DNA from: Pseudaestuariivita rosea
GTDB lineage: Bacteria; Pseudomonadota; Alphaproteobacteria; Rhodobacterales; Rhodobacteraceae
Assembly (NCBI RefSeq): GCF_017592335.1
Contig: NZ_JACNMP010000031.1
Span: 1 to 34,595, forward strand
Length of the DNA stretch: 34,595 nt
Direction of reading: 5' to 3'
Part shown: piece after piece, positions 1-7,906 of the stretch
How positions within the stretch are numbered: position 1 is the first letter of the stretch
Layout of the letters: the number at the start of each line of letters is the position of its first letter
Position numbers and translations under genes: made by a program
Notes under the pieces: model-generated
Seen by the model: the letters and a program-made list of their open reading frames with translations, nothing else
What the model was told of the DNA's origin: nothing
Databases searched by the model: none

Positions 1-542
1 TCGAGGACGTGTTCTCAATCTCCGGCCGTGGGACTGTTGTGACCGGTCGTGTGGAACGCGGCGTGATCAACGTGGGCGACGAGATCGAAATCGTGGGCAT
101 CCGCGACACCACCAAGACGACCTGCACAGGTGTGGAAATGTTCCGCAAACTGCTGGATCGTGGTGAAGCTGGTGACAACATCGGCGCGCTGCTGCGGGGT
201 GTGGATCGCGAAGGCGTTGAGCGTGGCCAGGTGCTGTGCAAGCCCGGCTCGGTAACGCCACACACGAAGTTTGAGGCCGAAGCCTATATCCTGACCAAGG
301 ACGAAGGCGGCCGGCACACGCCGTTTTTCGCCAACTACCGCCCGCAGTTCTATTTCCGGACGACGGATGTGACCGGCACGGTGACGCTGGCCGAAGGCAC
401 TGAGATGGTGATGCCCGGCGACAACGTCAGCTTCGGCGTCGAACTGATCGCGCCGATCGCCATGGAACAAGGCCTCCGCTTCGCCATCCGCGAAGGCGGC
501 AGAACCGTCGGCGCTGGCGTCGTATCGAAAATCATCGAGTAA
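1..542 (+). CDS. tuf: Elongation factor Tu, C-terminal part (5' truncated by window edge)
   Basis: EF-Tu carries aminoacyl-tRNA to the ribosome as a GTP-dependent complex in the cytoplasm. Only about the last 179 codons are present. The reading frame is already open at base 3 (Glu-Asp-Val), so the gene enters from the left edge and the GTPase domain lies outside. The visible part covers domain 2, which begins with [17 protein letters not shown], and domain 3, which has the family sequence [14 protein letters not shown] and ends in SKIIE. The stop TAA is followed by a strong terminator, so this is the last gene of its transcription unit. No rpsJ, tRNA-Trp, secE or nusG follows, although these are the usual neighbours of tuf copies in proteobacteria. 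The family assignment is certain. Which tuf copy this is cannot be told. Confidence 0.97.
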   Translation, partial: EDVFSISGRGTVVTGRVERGVINVGDEIEIVGIRDTTKTTCTGVEMFRKLLDRGEAGDNIGALLRGVDREGVERGQVLCKPGSVTPHTKFEAEAYILTKDEGGRHTPFFANYRPQFYFRTTDVTGTVTLAEGTEMVMPGDNVSFGVELIAPIAMEQGLRFAIREGGRTVGAGVVSKIIE

Positions 543-556
543 GCTCATAGTGGCGT

Positions 557-577
557 ATCCCGGACTTGATCCGGGAT
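557..577. repeat. Short palindromic intergenic repeat, copy 1
   Basis: This is a perfect inverted repeat with 8-bp arms (ATCCCGGA and TCCGGGAT) around the loop CTTGA, 15 bases after the tuf stop. Its 19-bp core recurs exactly, in the opposite orientation, at 7887-7905. From general knowledge, palindromes with this core are common between genes in alphaproteobacteria. A function is not established here; mRNA 3'-end protection is one possibility. Confidence 0.8.
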
Positions 578-585
578 CTCATGAT

Positions 586-613
586 AAAGGTCGCCCCGGG
601 GGCGGCCTTTTTC
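586..613 (+). terminator. Rho-independent terminator of tuf
   Basis: A 10-bp GC-rich stem (AAAGGTCGCC with GGCGGCCTTT, one G-T wobble) has a short CCGG-type loop. It is followed directly by a run of T (TTTTTCTTT). It lies about 45 bases after the tuf stop and before the convergent lipoprotein gene, so it fits termination of tuf transcription. Confidence 0.88.
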
Positions 614-628
614 TTTGCATAGGGATGT

Positions 629-1204
629 TCAGCAGGGCTGAAGGCCCTGGATCAGCAGGTCGCGATCTTCAGGCTGTAGCGCCTGCAACATATCGGTGGG
701 GCGCGTCAGGGGCACGAATGCATCATCACCAGTGCGCAGCCATGTGGCCACAGGCAGTGCGCCGGGCAGGGGCGCTGTCAGACACCCGCCTGTCACACCG
801 ATGCTTAGCGATCCTTTGCCCTCAACACCGCGTGCGCGCAGGCCCTTGATCCGGTCCTGCGCGACGGACAGTGCGTTTGCCGCATCTGCATTGAAGCCAA
901 AGACATAAATCGCCTCATCCGCAGCGGGGGCGCGCGGGCCATCCGCCGTGGCGGTCACGGTCAGGGGCACCTGCGCCAGAACGGTATCGCCAGCCCGCCC
1001 GCTGGCAGGGGTAAATGACAGCGTCAGCTCTGCGTCCCCATCCCGCAATCGCACCACCTTTGGGACACTGACTGCGACCGAGATATCTGCAGGCGGTGTT
1101 TCCAGCGGATCTAGCCGTGACGCCGCGATCATACCGGCAGGCGACAGGCTGCCGCATCCGGTCAATATGCCCAGGGCTATCGCGCATAAGGTCGTTTTAT
1201 ACAT
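629..1204 (-). CDS. Putative lipoprotein of unknown function
   Basis: I do not recognise the family. The 191-residue product begins MYKTTLCAIALGILTGCGSL, a type II signal peptide with lipobox LTGC and lipidated Cys at residue 17. It is therefore expected to be anchored in the cell envelope. The frame stays open further upstream, but the start at 1204 is chosen because it places the signal peptide at the N-terminus and has TAGGAG about ten bases upstream. The mature part is rich in Ala, Asp and Pro and shows no catalytic motif I can name. It ends in a Cys residue. It diverges from the DUF2975/XRE pair, and the two share a 74-bp promoter region with direct repeats, so common regulation is possible. 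Confidence 0.75.
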   Translation of the reverse strand: MYKTTLCAIALGILTGCGSLSPAGMIAASRLDPLETPPADISVAVSVPKVVRLRDGDAELTLSFTPASGRAGDTVLAQVPLTVTATADGPRAPAADEAIYVFGFNADAANALSVAQDRIKGLRARGVEGKGSLSIGVTGGCLTAPLPGALPVATWLRTGDDAFVPLTRPTDMLQALQPEDRDLLIQGLQPC

Positions 1205-1235
1205 GACTGTTGAACTCCTAAGAATCTTGATATAG

Positions 1236-1267
1236 CATGAATATATTAATGTTAAACATGAATATAT
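1236..1267. promoter_or_regulatory. Paired direct repeats in divergent promoter region (candidate operator)
   Basis: CATGAATATAT occurs at 1236-1246 and again at 1257-1267. The two start points are exactly 21 bp apart, which is two helical turns. The repeats fill the AT-rich gap between the divergent lipoprotein gene (start 1204) and the DUF2975 gene (start 1279). Operators on one face of the helix are typical for dimeric HTH repressors, and an XRE regulator is encoded at 1829. That this regulator binds here is an inference. Confidence 0.45.
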
Positions 1268-1278
1268 AGGCTTAAAAC

Positions 1279-1827
1279 ATGTCATCTGTTGAAACGCGTC
1301 CCTTTTTGCGATCCGCCCGCATGCTGGGTTGGATTCTTTTTGCTGCCCTGTGCGTTCTTGGGGCCTCTGCCGCAGGGCTGATTGCGATGCTGATCCTTGA
1401 CACAGAAGGCACGGGGCGGTTTCTGATCATTGCTGCGGGGTATGAACAGGTAATACCGCGCCCCTGGCAAAGCGGCGCACTGACCGGGATCGTCCTAAGC
1501 CAGATTGCGGTCTGGGCGTTGGTCGTGACCTGCGCCCGGATGATCTTTACCGCACTGACCGAAGCCGATGTGCACAGGGCAGGACGTGCCGCAACGCTGA
1601 CGGCGCGCTGGCTTTGGCTTTGGCTTATGCTGGTCTGGGGCATTCTGGCGTTCGCCCTGGCAACGGCTGTGGCGTCCTGGCATTTCCCACCAGGCGAACG
1701 TTCGATTGCGATCAATGTGGGCACACCCCAGATTTCAACAGCCTTCGCCGCCCTGCTGGCCACATTCATTTCGCGCGCCTTCGTCCTGGGGGCCGAGCTG
1801 TGGCAAGATCATCAAGAGGTCATCTGA
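1279..1827 (+). CDS. DUF2975-family integral membrane protein
   Basis: The 182-residue protein has four hydrophobic segments, at about residues 15-39, 66-91, 110-133 and 152-172, consistent with an inner-membrane protein. Family membership (DUF2975) is inferred from the four-helix architecture and from the gene pair: DUF2975 proteins are typically encoded next to a small XRE-type regulator of the YozG kind, and exactly such a gene starts one base after this stop. The biochemical role of the family is not known to me. The pair is probably one transcript that starts in the repeat-containing region upstream. The start ATG at 1279 lies 12 bases after the second direct repeat, so repressor binding there would hinder initiation. 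Confidence 0.7.
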   Translation: MSSVETRPFLRSARMLGWILFAALCVLGASAAGLIAMLILDTEGTGRFLIIAAGYEQVIPRPWQSGALTGIVLSQIAVWALVVTCARMIFTALTEADVHRAGRAATLTARWLWLWLMLVWGILAFALATAVASWHFPPGERSIAINVGTPQISTAFAALLATFISRAFVLGAELWQDHQEVI

Positions 1828-1828
1828 C

Positions 1829-2038
1829 ATGCCTATTGTCGTACGTCTGGACGTGGCGCTGGCGCAGCGCAAGATGACCTCACGCGAATTGGCCGCCCAG
1901 ATCGGGATATCGGAACAAAACCTGTCGATGCTAAGATCCGGCAAGGCCCGGGGCGTGCGGTTCAATACGCTTGAGGCGATCTGCAAAGCCCTGCACTGCC
2001 AGCCCGGTGATCTGCTGGAGTATGTGCACGACGGCTAG
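1829..2038 (+). CDS. Small XRE/Cro-CI-type HTH regulator (YozG-like)
   Basis: This 69-residue protein is almost entirely one helix-turn-helix domain. The recognition region is around residues 17-40 (SRELAAQIGISEQNLSMLRSG), and the C-terminal part, TLEAICKALHCQPGDLLEY, is the hallmark of small Xre regulators of the YozG type. The start ATG at 1829 lies one base after the stop of the DUF2975 gene, so translation is probably coupled. The larger open frame upstream of this ATG overlaps the DUF2975 gene and is not coding. The likely role is DNA binding at the divergent promoter region, autoregulating the pair and perhaps the lipoprotein gene. The target is inferred. Confidence 0.85.
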   Translation: MPIVVRLDVALAQRKMTSRELAAQIGISEQNLSMLRSGKARGVRFNTLEAICKALHCQPGDLLEYVHDG

Positions 2039-2070
2039 GCTCAATGGGCCAACTTCACACGATTGCAGCT

Positions 2071-2535
2071 TTACTCCGTATCCGGACTGCCGCCCAGAAA
2101 GCTGCCGGGGTCGAAGTTGCCGATGTTGCCAAGCAGTTGACGCAGGAAGGTGATGTCTTCGATATTGCTTGTTGTTACGCGGCGGGCCAGGGGGACGACC
2201 TTGCCGTCTTCCAGGGTGAACCGTTCCACATTGCGCACCACTTCGTTTTCATCAAACCGGATCACCACCAGCTGGCGGTCGACGGCGCGCGGTTCCTGAT
2301 AGGCATAGTGGCGCCAGCGGCTTTGGACATAGAAAATCCCGCGTTCGTTCAGCGCGCCTTCAGACGACGGCATGCCAAGCGTGTCGATCACACTGTCGCG
2401 GGTGTCGATGCCGACGATGATATCCTCAAGCTCGGTGTCGGTGGGAACATAGCCGTGGTTGCGGAATGTCGCGACGCAGGCGGTCAGTGTCAGTATCAGC
2501 AATGTGCCGATCGCAAATTTAACGATACCCCGCAT
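2071..2535 (-). CDS. bamE: Outer membrane protein assembly factor BamE (SmpA/OmlA) lipoprotein
   Basis: BamE is a small lipoprotein of the BAM complex, which inserts beta-barrel proteins into the outer membrane from the periplasmic side. The 154-residue product begins MRGIVKFAIGTLLILTLTAC, a lipoprotein signal with lipobox LTAC. It continues with the family features RNHGYVPTDTELEDI and a helix region DTRDSVIDTLGMPS, followed by the strand region IFYVQSRW. These match the SmpA/OmlA fold as found in Rhodobacterales, where the gene lies upstream of and divergent from yceD (DUF177), as it does here. Length is normal. The C-terminal tail (DPGSFLGGSPDTE) is low complexity and flexible, as is usual in this group. 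Confidence 0.9.
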   Translation of the reverse strand: MRGIVKFAIGTLLILTLTACVATFRNHGYVPTDTELEDIIVGIDTRDSVIDTLGMPSSEGALNERGIFYVQSRWRHYAYQEPRAVDRQLVVIRFDENEVVRNVERFTLEDGKVVPLARRVTTSNIEDITFLRQLLGNIGNFDPGSFLGGSPDTE

Positions 2536-2615
2536 CGATCCCTCATGGCTTGGCGTTTCTTTGCCAGAGGCTTATAGAAGCGCGCAGGGGTCTTCAAGAA
2601 TGGAAAGTGCCGGTC

Positions 2616-3158
2616 ATGCCACATAGCTTTACGTTGCGCATCGCGGATCTGTCGCAAAGAAAGCCCACCGCGTTCGATATGACCGCCGACGCTGATATGC
2701 TGGCTGATCTGACCAAGCGGCTTGAGCTGCTGGATTTGCGCAAGGTCCGTCTGCAGGGGCAGATCGCGCCGCAGGGGCGGGACGACTGGGCGCTGACGGC
2801 GCATCTGGGGGCTACGGTGGTGCAGCCCTGTATCGTGACGCTGGCCCCGGTGACGACGCGGATTGAGGAGGACATTCGCCGTCTGTATCTGGCCCATATG
2901 GCCGACCAGCCTGATGCGTCTGAGGTCGAGATGCCCGAGGATGACACCGTTGAACCGCTGCCCGCCACCATCAATCTGCGTGATGTTCTGGCCGAGGCGC
3001 TGGCCCTGGCGCTGCCGCTTTACCCACGGGCCGATGGCGCAGCGCTGGATGCGGCGGTTTTCACCGAACCCGGCAAGGCGCCGATGACCGATGACGAGGC
3101 CCGCCCCTTTGCCGGACTGGCGTCGTTGCGTGACAAACTGGCGAAAGATGGGGATTGA
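2616..3158 (+). CDS. yceD: YceD/DUF177 family protein
   Basis: YceD-family proteins are needed for 23S rRNA accumulation in other bacteria and are almost always encoded just before rpmF, as here. The 180-residue product has the family's N-terminal strand region (RIADLSQRKPTAFDM) and a central region with QPCIVTLAPVTTRIEEDI, which corresponds to the conserved C-x-R-C-L-like segment of the family but keeps only one Cys. An acidic stretch (EVEMPEDDTVEPL) and a helix (NLRDVLAEALALALPLYP) follow. The start ATG at 2616 is chosen because GGAAAG lies eight bases upstream; the longer frame from 2550 would overlap the bamE promoter region. It diverges from bamE. The role in rRNA metabolism comes from the family, not from this sequence. 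Confidence 0.87.
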   Translation: MPHSFTLRIADLSQRKPTAFDMTADADMLADLTKRLELLDLRKVRLQGQIAPQGRDDWALTAHLGATVVQPCIVTLAPVTTRIEEDIRRLYLAHMADQPDASEVEMPEDDTVEPLPATINLRDVLAEALALALPLYPRADGAALDAAVFTEPGKAPMTDDEARPFAGLASLRDKLAKDGD

Positions 3159-3171
3159 TCCGATAAAACAC

Positions 3172-3199
3172 TTGCACGGGCGCAGAATCGCAGTATTTA
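3172..3199 (+). promoter_or_regulatory. Candidate sigma-70-type promoter for rpmF-plsX-fabH
   Basis: TTGCAC at 3172-3177 and TATTTA at 3194-3199 are separated by 16 bp. They lie in the 158-bp gap between yceD and rpmF. The match is reasonable but not perfect, and the spacing fits the housekeeping sigma factor. No transcription data support it here. Confidence 0.4.
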
Positions 3200-3316
3200 G
3201 GCGCTTCTGGAATTCACCGGGGTGGACACCAGGCTTTATATCCGGTATCGCCCGCCCCTATCCCGAAACGACACGGATGGGCCATGTGCCCTGAACACTA
3301 GACCCGAGGTTGAGAC

Positions 3317-3526
3317 ATGGCTGTCCCTCAGAATAAGATTTCGAAATCGCGCCGCAACAACCGTCGCGCCCATGACGCGCTGGTGGCTGCGAACCCAAAT
3401 GAATGCCCAAACTGTGGCGAACTGAAGCGTCCGCATCACGTCTGCGCGGCCTGTGGTCATTATGATGACCGCGAGGTGATCGCAATGGTCGACGAAGTGG
3501 ACCTAGACGAAGACGACGCAGCCTAA
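3317..3526 (+). CDS. rpmF: 50S ribosomal protein L32 (zinc-binding form)
   Basis: L32 is a small protein of the large ribosomal subunit. The 69-residue sequence starts [20 protein letters not shown], the standard L32 N-terminus. It carries four cysteines in two CxxC pairs (C30/C33 and C43/C46) that form the zinc ribbon, so this is the zinc-containing (C+) form rather than the zinc-free paralogue. The C-terminal tail is acidic ([11 protein letters not shown]), as is usual in alphaproteobacteria. It is followed after 18 bases by plsX, matching the widespread rpmF-plsX-fabH arrangement that links ribosome and lipid synthesis. Confidence 0.98.
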   Translation: MAVPQNKISKSRRNNRRAHDALVAANPNECPNCGELKRPHHVCAACGHYDDREVIAMVDEVDLDEDDAA

Positions 3527-3544
3527 ATCTGGTAACAGGGCGCT

Positions 3545-4648
3545 ATGCCAAACGAGAATTCCTCACTGGCACCGCGCCAAACCGGGCGCATTGTTATTTC
3601 GGTCGACGCTATGGGCGGCGATCTGGGACCTGCGGCAGTTGTTGCAGGTCTTGCGCTGTCTGCGTCCAAAAATACCGATATTGCCTTTATTTTGCACGGT
3701 CCCAAGGACCAGTTGGAAGCGCTTGTACAAAAGCGCCGCCTGCAGGACCGGTGTGAGATTCGGGATGCTCAGGGCGTGGTCACGATGGAAGACAAGCCGT
3801 CACAGGTCATGCGCAATGGCAAGGGCACATCGATGTGGTCTGCCATTGAAGCTGTGCGCAACCGCGAGGCCGAGGTATGCGTGTCGTGCGGCAACACCGG
3901 CGCCTTGATGGCCCTGTCGATGATTCGTCTGCGCAAGGTTGAGGGCGTGAACCGCCCCGCGATTGCCTGTCTGTGGCCTTCGCGCAACCCTGGCGGATTT
4001 AATATCATGCTGGATGTGGGCGCCGATGTGCGCGCCGACGAAGAAGATCTGCTGCAATATGCGCTGATGGGTGCATCTTACGCGCGAAACGGCCTGGGCA
4101 TAAGTCGCCCCAGAGTGGGTCTGCTGAATGTCGGCACCGAAGAGAACAAGGGCCGTGCCGAACTGAAAGTTGCGCAGGAAATGATCATGCGCGCCGCCGG
4201 TCGGGCCGATTTCGAATACATCGGATTTGTGGAAGGCGGTGATATGCCATCAGACCGCGTCGATGTTATCGTGACGGACGGCTTTACCGGCAATATCGCC
4301 CTGAAAACAGGGGAAGGCACCGCCAAAATCATTCGCGAACTGCTGAAAGAGGCGTTTCAGTATTCACCCCTATCGCGTATCGCGGCGGTCCTTGCGCTGA
4401 CATCTCTGAACCGTCTGCGCAAACGGATTGATCCGCGTCGGGTGAACGGCGGCGTGTTCCTGGGCCTGAACGGCACTGTGGTCAAATCGCACGGATCATC
4501 GGATTCGCTTGGCGTGGCCTCGGCCGTGCATCTGGCCTTCCGGCTGGCCGAGTCGGGCTTTACCGAACGTCTGGCCGCCCGGGTTGCATCGGCCGCAGAG
4601 CTGGCCCAAGATGTCGGACAGAGCAGTTCAAAAGGCAAAATTGCATGA
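3545..4648 (+). CDS. plsX: Phosphate acyltransferase PlsX
   Basis: PlsX converts acyl-ACP and phosphate to acyl-phosphate, the acyl donor for PlsY in the first step of phospholipid synthesis, as a peripheral membrane enzyme. The 367-residue protein has the conserved opening ISVDAMGGDLGP, the segment AVRNREAEVCVSCGNTGALMA around residues 100-120, and the C-terminal block GGVFLGLNGTVVKSHGSSD. Length is slightly above the usual 330-350 because of a short N-terminal extension and a C-terminal tail. It lies 18 bases after rpmF, and its last four bases (ATGA) overlap the start of fabH, so the two are translationally coupled. Confidence 0.97.
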   Translation: MPNENSSLAPRQTGRIVISVDAMGGDLGPAAVVAGLALSASKNTDIAFILHGPKDQLEALVQKRRLQDRCEIRDAQGVVTMEDKPSQVMRNGKGTSMWSAIEAVRNREAEVCVSCGNTGALMALSMIRLRKVEGVNRPAIACLWPSRNPGGFNIMLDVGADVRADEEDLLQYALMGASYARNGLGISRPRVGLLNVGTEENKGRAELKVAQEMIMRAAGRADFEYIGFVEGGDMPSDRVDVIVTDGFTGNIALKTGEGTAKIIRELLKEAFQYSPLSRIAAVLALTSLNRLRKRIDPRRVNGGVFLGLNGTVVKSHGSSDSLGVASAVHLAFRLAESGFTERLAARVASAAELAQDVGQSSSKGKIA

Positions 4649-5613
4649 GACGAGCCATCGTCACCGGCACAGGCCACTATCTGCCCGAACGGGTGGTTGA
4701 AAACGCAGAATTCGAAAAGACACTGGACACAAGCGACGACTGGATTCGCGCGCGATCCGGTATTGAGCGGCGCCATTTCGCCTCGGACCAGGAAACGACG
4801 TCTTTTATGGCTACCGCCGCCGCCCGCGCGGCGTTGAAGGATGCCGGTGTTGAGGCGGGTCAGGTCGATGCGATCATAGTCGCGACCTCGACCCCCGATC
4901 TGACATTTCCGTCCTCGGCCACCATGGTGCAGGCCGAACTGGGCATGTCGGGCGGGTTTGCCTTTGACGTGCAGGCGGTCTGCGCGGGGTTCGTCTATGC
5001 ACTGGCCAATGCCAATGCGCTGATCGTGTCGGGGCAGGCCGAACGGGTGCTGGTCATCGGGTCAGAAACCTTTAGCAAGATCATGGATTGGACCGATCGC
5101 AGCACCTGTGTGCTGTTCGGGGACGGGGCTGGCGCCGTTCTGCTGCAGGCCGGTGATGGCGATGGCACCGCTGCGGATCGGGGGATTCTATCGACGGATC
5201 TGCATTCTGACGGGCAATACCGCGACCTGCTTTACGTCGATGGTGGCGTGTCGAAACAGACGACCGGCCATCTGCGGATGCAGGGTAAAGAGGTGTTTCG
5301 CCATGCCGTCGAAAAGCTGACCCAGACCGCCGAAGCAGCGATGGCCAAGGCCGGTGTGGCCAGCGCCGATGTCGACTGGATCGTGCCACATCAGGCCAAC
5401 CTGCGCATCATCAAGGGCACCGCGCAAAAGATGGGCCTGCCCATGGATCGTGTCGTTCTGACGGTGCAGGATCACGGCAATACATCCGCGGCATCGATTC
5501 CCCTGGCGCTGTCGGTGGGCAAGTCCCGTGGCCAGTTGAAACCGGATGATCTGATCGTGACCGAGGCGATTGGTGGCGGTTTAGCCTGGGGTGCGGTCGT
5601 TTTACGCTGGTAA
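4645..5613 (+). CDS. fabH: Beta-ketoacyl-ACP synthase III FabH
   Basis: FabH starts fatty-acid synthesis by condensing acetyl-CoA with malonyl-ACP. The 322-residue protein carries the full catalytic triad: Cys113 in [12 protein letters not shown], His249 in [10 protein letters not shown] and Asn279 in [11 protein letters not shown]. The motif [10 protein letters not shown] and the C-terminal [13 protein letters not shown] also match the family. It overlaps the end of plsX by four bases, so plsX and fabH should be made together, coupling fatty-acid initiation to phospholipid synthesis. Nothing unusual is seen. Confidence 0.98.
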   Translation: MRRAIVTGTGHYLPERVVENAEFEKTLDTSDDWIRARSGIERRHFASDQETTSFMATAAARAALKDAGVEAGQVDAIIVATSTPDLTFPSSATMVQAELGMSGGFAFDVQAVCAGFVYALANANALIVSGQAERVLVIGSETFSKIMDWTDRSTCVLFGDGAGAVLLQAGDGDGTAADRGILSTDLHSDGQYRDLLYVDGGVSKQTTGHLRMQGKEVFRHAVEKLTQTAEAAMAKAGVASADVDWIVPHQANLRIIKGTAQKMGLPMDRVVLTVQDHGNTSAASIPLALSVGKSRGQLKPDDLIVTEAIGGGLAWGAVVLRW

Positions 5614-5645
5614 TCGGCACGGGTTTGCCGGACAAGTCCTTGATA

Positions 5646-5675
5646 TTGACTCGGAAAATGCCATTGGCCTATTGT
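5646..5675 (+). promoter_or_regulatory. Candidate promoter for ihfA
   Basis: TTGACT at 5646-5651 and TATTGT at 5670-5675 are separated by 18 bp, in the 88-bp gap between fabH and ihfA. The -35 box is nearly consensus. This would allow ihfA-merR to be expressed separately from the plsX-fabH transcript. No terminator is visible after fabH. Confidence 0.45.
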
Positions 5676-5701
5676 CGCCCATGCAACGAAGGAGCGCACC
5701 G

Positions 5702-6004
5702 ATGGCCGAAAAGACACTGACCCGCATGGATCTGAGTGAAGCTGTGTTTCGCGAGGTGGGCCTGTCGCGCAACGAAAGCGCGCAATTGGTTGAAAGCGTT
5801 CTGAACCATATGTCCGACGCTCTGGTGCGCGGCGAAAGCGTAAAAATATCTTCTTTTGGCACCTTTTCGGTCCGCGAAAAAGCCGCCCGTGTGGGCCGCA
5901 ATCCGAAAACCGGCGAAGAGGTTCCGATCCATCCCCGCCGCGTTCTGACCTTCCGCCCGTCGCACCTGATGAAAGATCGCGTGGCCGCCGGAAACAAGAG
6001 ATAA
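5702..6004 (+). CDS. ihfA: Integration host factor subunit alpha
   Basis: IHF is a heterodimeric DNA-bending protein of the nucleoid that acts in transcription, replication and recombination. The 100-residue product shows the HU/IHF fold: helical N-terminus with [21 protein letters not shown], then [28 protein letters not shown], which contains the GRNPKTG turn and the beta arm, and the Pro-containing arm tip region [12 protein letters not shown]. The start ATG at 5702 has GAAGGAG upstream; the longer open frame to the left is not coding. A MerR-type gene follows after three bases, an order conserved in alphaproteobacteria. Confidence 0.97.
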   Translation: MAEKTLTRMDLSEAVFREVGLSRNESAQLVESVLNHMSDALVRGESVKISSFGTFSVREKAARVGRNPKTGEEVPIHPRRVLTFRPSHLMKDRVAAGNKR

Positions 6005-6007
6005 CCC

Positions 6008-6604
6008 ATGCAGAAAAAGGCCCGCGACGCCTTTCGGACGATCTCGGAAGTGGCGGAATGGCTGGAAACGCCGCCCCACGTTCTACGATTCTGGGAAAGC
6101 AAATTTCCCCAGATCAGACCCGTTAAACGGGCCGGTGGGCGTCGGTATTACCGTCCGTCGGACATGATGTTGCTGGGCGGGATCAAAAAGCTGCTGCACG
6201 AAGACGGCATGACCATCAGCGCCGTCAAAAAGATGCTGCAGAAAGAGGGCGTCAAGCACATCGCCGCCCTTGGCCCGTCTTTGGAAGGCGGTGTGACCGA
6301 CAATATCGCGGATGACGCGCATATCGAGGACGGCGATAATGTTGTGCCCCTGGCGCCCGCAGGCGCGGATAATCTGTTTCAGAACGAATTCCTGTTTGAT
6401 GAGGTCGAACAACCGGTCGTTGCCCGCGCGCGCAATATCCCCGCTGATCCCGAAGATGGCAGCATCAGCGTCGAACCGGGTATTCTGACCGCACTTGCGC
6501 AAACCGATCCGGCGACAATCCGTGTGCGTGCGTCGCAGGTCAGGCCGGTGCTGGAAAAGCTGCAGGCGCTGAAAGACCGTATGTCGGAACAGGTTGGCGG
6601 ATAA
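6008..6604 (+). CDS. MerR-family transcriptional regulator
   Basis: This is a 198-residue protein with an N-terminal MerR winged-helix domain at about residues 8-75. The typical segment is [22 protein letters not shown], followed by [28 protein letters not shown]. It lacks the metal-binding cysteines of classical MerR/CueR sensors. The C-terminal half is acidic and Ala-rich and ends in a helical segment ([20 protein letters not shown]). It starts three bases after ihfA and is probably cotranscribed with it. The ihfA-merR pair is common in Rhodobacterales and Rhizobiales. Target genes and ligand are unknown, and a coupled role with IHF is only suggested by the conserved neighbourhood. Confidence 0.9.
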   Translation: MQKKARDAFRTISEVAEWLETPPHVLRFWESKFPQIRPVKRAGGRRYYRPSDMMLLGGIKKLLHEDGMTISAVKKMLQKEGVKHIAALGPSLEGGVTDNIADDAHIEDGDNVVPLAPAGADNLFQNEFLFDEVEQPVVARARNIPADPEDGSISVEPGILTALAQTDPATIRVRASQVRPVLEKLQALKDRMSEQVGG

Positions 6605-6670
6605 ACTGTGACGATCCGCTGAAAAAGGCCCTTGCCCCCTGCCGCCAAATCAGTATGACTACGCCAACGT

Positions 6671-6747
6671 CGGGCTATGGCGCAGCCTGGTAGCGCGTCC
6701 GTCTGGGGGACGGAAGGTCGCAGGTTCAAGTCCTGCTAGCCCGACCA
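6671..6747 (+). tRNA. tRNA-Pro (anticodon GGG)
   Basis: A complete 77-nt cloverleaf is visible. The acceptor stem CGGGCTA pairs with TAGCCCG. The anticodon stem TCCGT/ACGGA encloses the loop CTGGGGG, giving anticodon GGG (Pro, codons CCC/CCU). The T arm GCAGG-TTCAAGT-CCTGC is intact, and CCA is encoded after discriminator A. A terminator follows ten bases later. Confidence 0.97.
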
Positions 6748-6756
6748 ATCAAAACG

Positions 6757-6785
6757 GCCCGCCGGCATCTGCCTGCGGGCTTTTT
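6757..6785 (+). terminator. Rho-independent terminator after tRNA-Pro
   Basis: Stem GCCCGC/GCGGGC with an inner GGC/GCC extension and ATCT loop is followed by TTTTT at 6781-6785. It lies ten bases after the tRNA and just before the dCTP deaminase gene. Confidence 0.88.
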
Positions 6786-6798
6786 AACAGGGGCAGTC

Positions 6799-7872
6799 AT
6801 GGGCGTTTTACCAAGTCAGATGATCGAAGCGCTGGTCCGCGATGGCGCCCTGCAGGCCAGCGATCCGATCCGCCCAGAACAGGTTCAGCCCGCCAGCCTT
6901 GATCTGCGTCTGGGGGCCGTTGCCTATCGCGTGCGCGCCTCGTTCCTGGCCGGTCAGGGCGCGACTGTGGCCAGCCGGTTGGATGAGTTCGAGATGCACC
7001 GGATCGACCTGAACGACGGTGCGGTTCTGGAAAAAGGCGCGGTTTACGTGGTGCCGCTGATGGAACGGCTGGCATTGCCAGGTGATATTCAGGCGGTGGC
7101 GAATGCCAAAAGCTCAACCGGGCGGCTGGATCTGCTGACGCGCACAATCACCGACGGCGGGGTCGAATTTGACCGGATTTCACCCGGCTATACTGGCCCG
7201 CTTTATGCCGAGATCTGCCCGCGATCGTTCAGCGTATTGGTGCGCCCTGGTATGCGCTTGAACCAGATCCGGTTCCGGCGCGGGCAATCGGTGCTGAGCG
7301 ATATTGAGCTGCGCAAGCTGCATGCCGAGGAAACGCTGGTCTCGGGTCAGGCGCATATCGATGATGGGCTTGGCTTTTCTGTCGATCTGCGCCCGGTGGA
7401 GGGTGATCTGGTCGGCTTTCGTGCGAAACCGCACACGGGTGTGATCGACCTGGACCGTTTGGCGTTTTATGAGCCCGAGGAGTATTGGGAGCCGATCCAT
7501 ACCCGCGAAGGCCGGATTATCCTGGACCCCGGCGCGTTCTATATTCTGGTCAGTCAAGAGGCGGTGACAATCCCGCCCGATTGCGCCGCCGAAATGGCCC
7601 CCTATCTGGCGATGGTGGGTGAATTTCGGGTGCATTATGCGGGGTTCTTCGACCCCGGTTTCGGCCATGCCCGCGCCGGTGGGTCCGGATCACGCGGCGT
7701 GCTTGAGGTGCGCTGTCACGAGGCGCCATTTGTATTGGAACACGGCCAGATCGTCGGCCGCCTGATCTATGAACGTATGGCCGAGGTGCCCAGGCAACTT
7801 TACGGTCAGGACATCGCGTCGAATTATCAGGGACAGGGGTTGAAACTGTCGAAGCATTTCAAGGCGATCTAG
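6799..7872 (+). CDS. dcd: 2'-deoxycytidine 5'-triphosphate deaminase, two-domain type
   Basis: The enzyme deaminates dCTP to dUTP, feeding dTMP synthesis. At 357 residues it is about twice the length of ordinary Dcd and fits the alphaproteobacterial family with two tandem dUTPase-like domains. The N-terminal half has QPASLDLRLG, KSSTGRLDL (the conserved S-S-x-G-R motif) and YTGPLYAEI with RPGMRLNQIRF. The C-terminal half repeats the pattern as ILDPGAFYILVSQEAVTIP, a degenerate MVGEFRVHYAGFFDPGFGH and VLEHGQIVGRLIYERM. The gene follows the tRNA terminator closely, so its promoter probably overlaps that region, or it is read through from the tRNA. The function is assigned from family similarity. 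Confidence 0.92.
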   Translation: MGVLPSQMIEALVRDGALQASDPIRPEQVQPASLDLRLGAVAYRVRASFLAGQGATVASRLDEFEMHRIDLNDGAVLEKGAVYVVPLMERLALPGDIQAVANAKSSTGRLDLLTRTITDGGVEFDRISPGYTGPLYAEICPRSFSVLVRPGMRLNQIRFRRGQSVLSDIELRKLHAEETLVSGQAHIDDGLGFSVDLRPVEGDLVGFRAKPHTGVIDLDRLAFYEPEEYWEPIHTREGRIILDPGAFYILVSQEAVTIPPDCAAEMAPYLAMVGEFRVHYAGFFDPGFGHARAGGSGSRGVLEVRCHEAPFVLEHGQIVGRLIYERMAEVPRQLYGQDIASNYQGQGLKLSKHFKAI

Positions 7873-7885
7873 AACGTGGTCAGAG

Positions 7886-7906
7886 GTCCCGGATCAAGTC
7901 CGGGAC
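7886..7906. repeat. Short palindromic intergenic repeat, copy 2
   Basis: An inverted repeat with 8-bp arms (GTCCCGGA and TCCGGGAC) surrounds the loop TCAAG, 13 bases after the dcd stop. It is the reverse complement of the element after tuf (557-577), with an identical 19-bp core. Both copies lie just downstream of a plus-strand gene. Confidence 0.8.
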
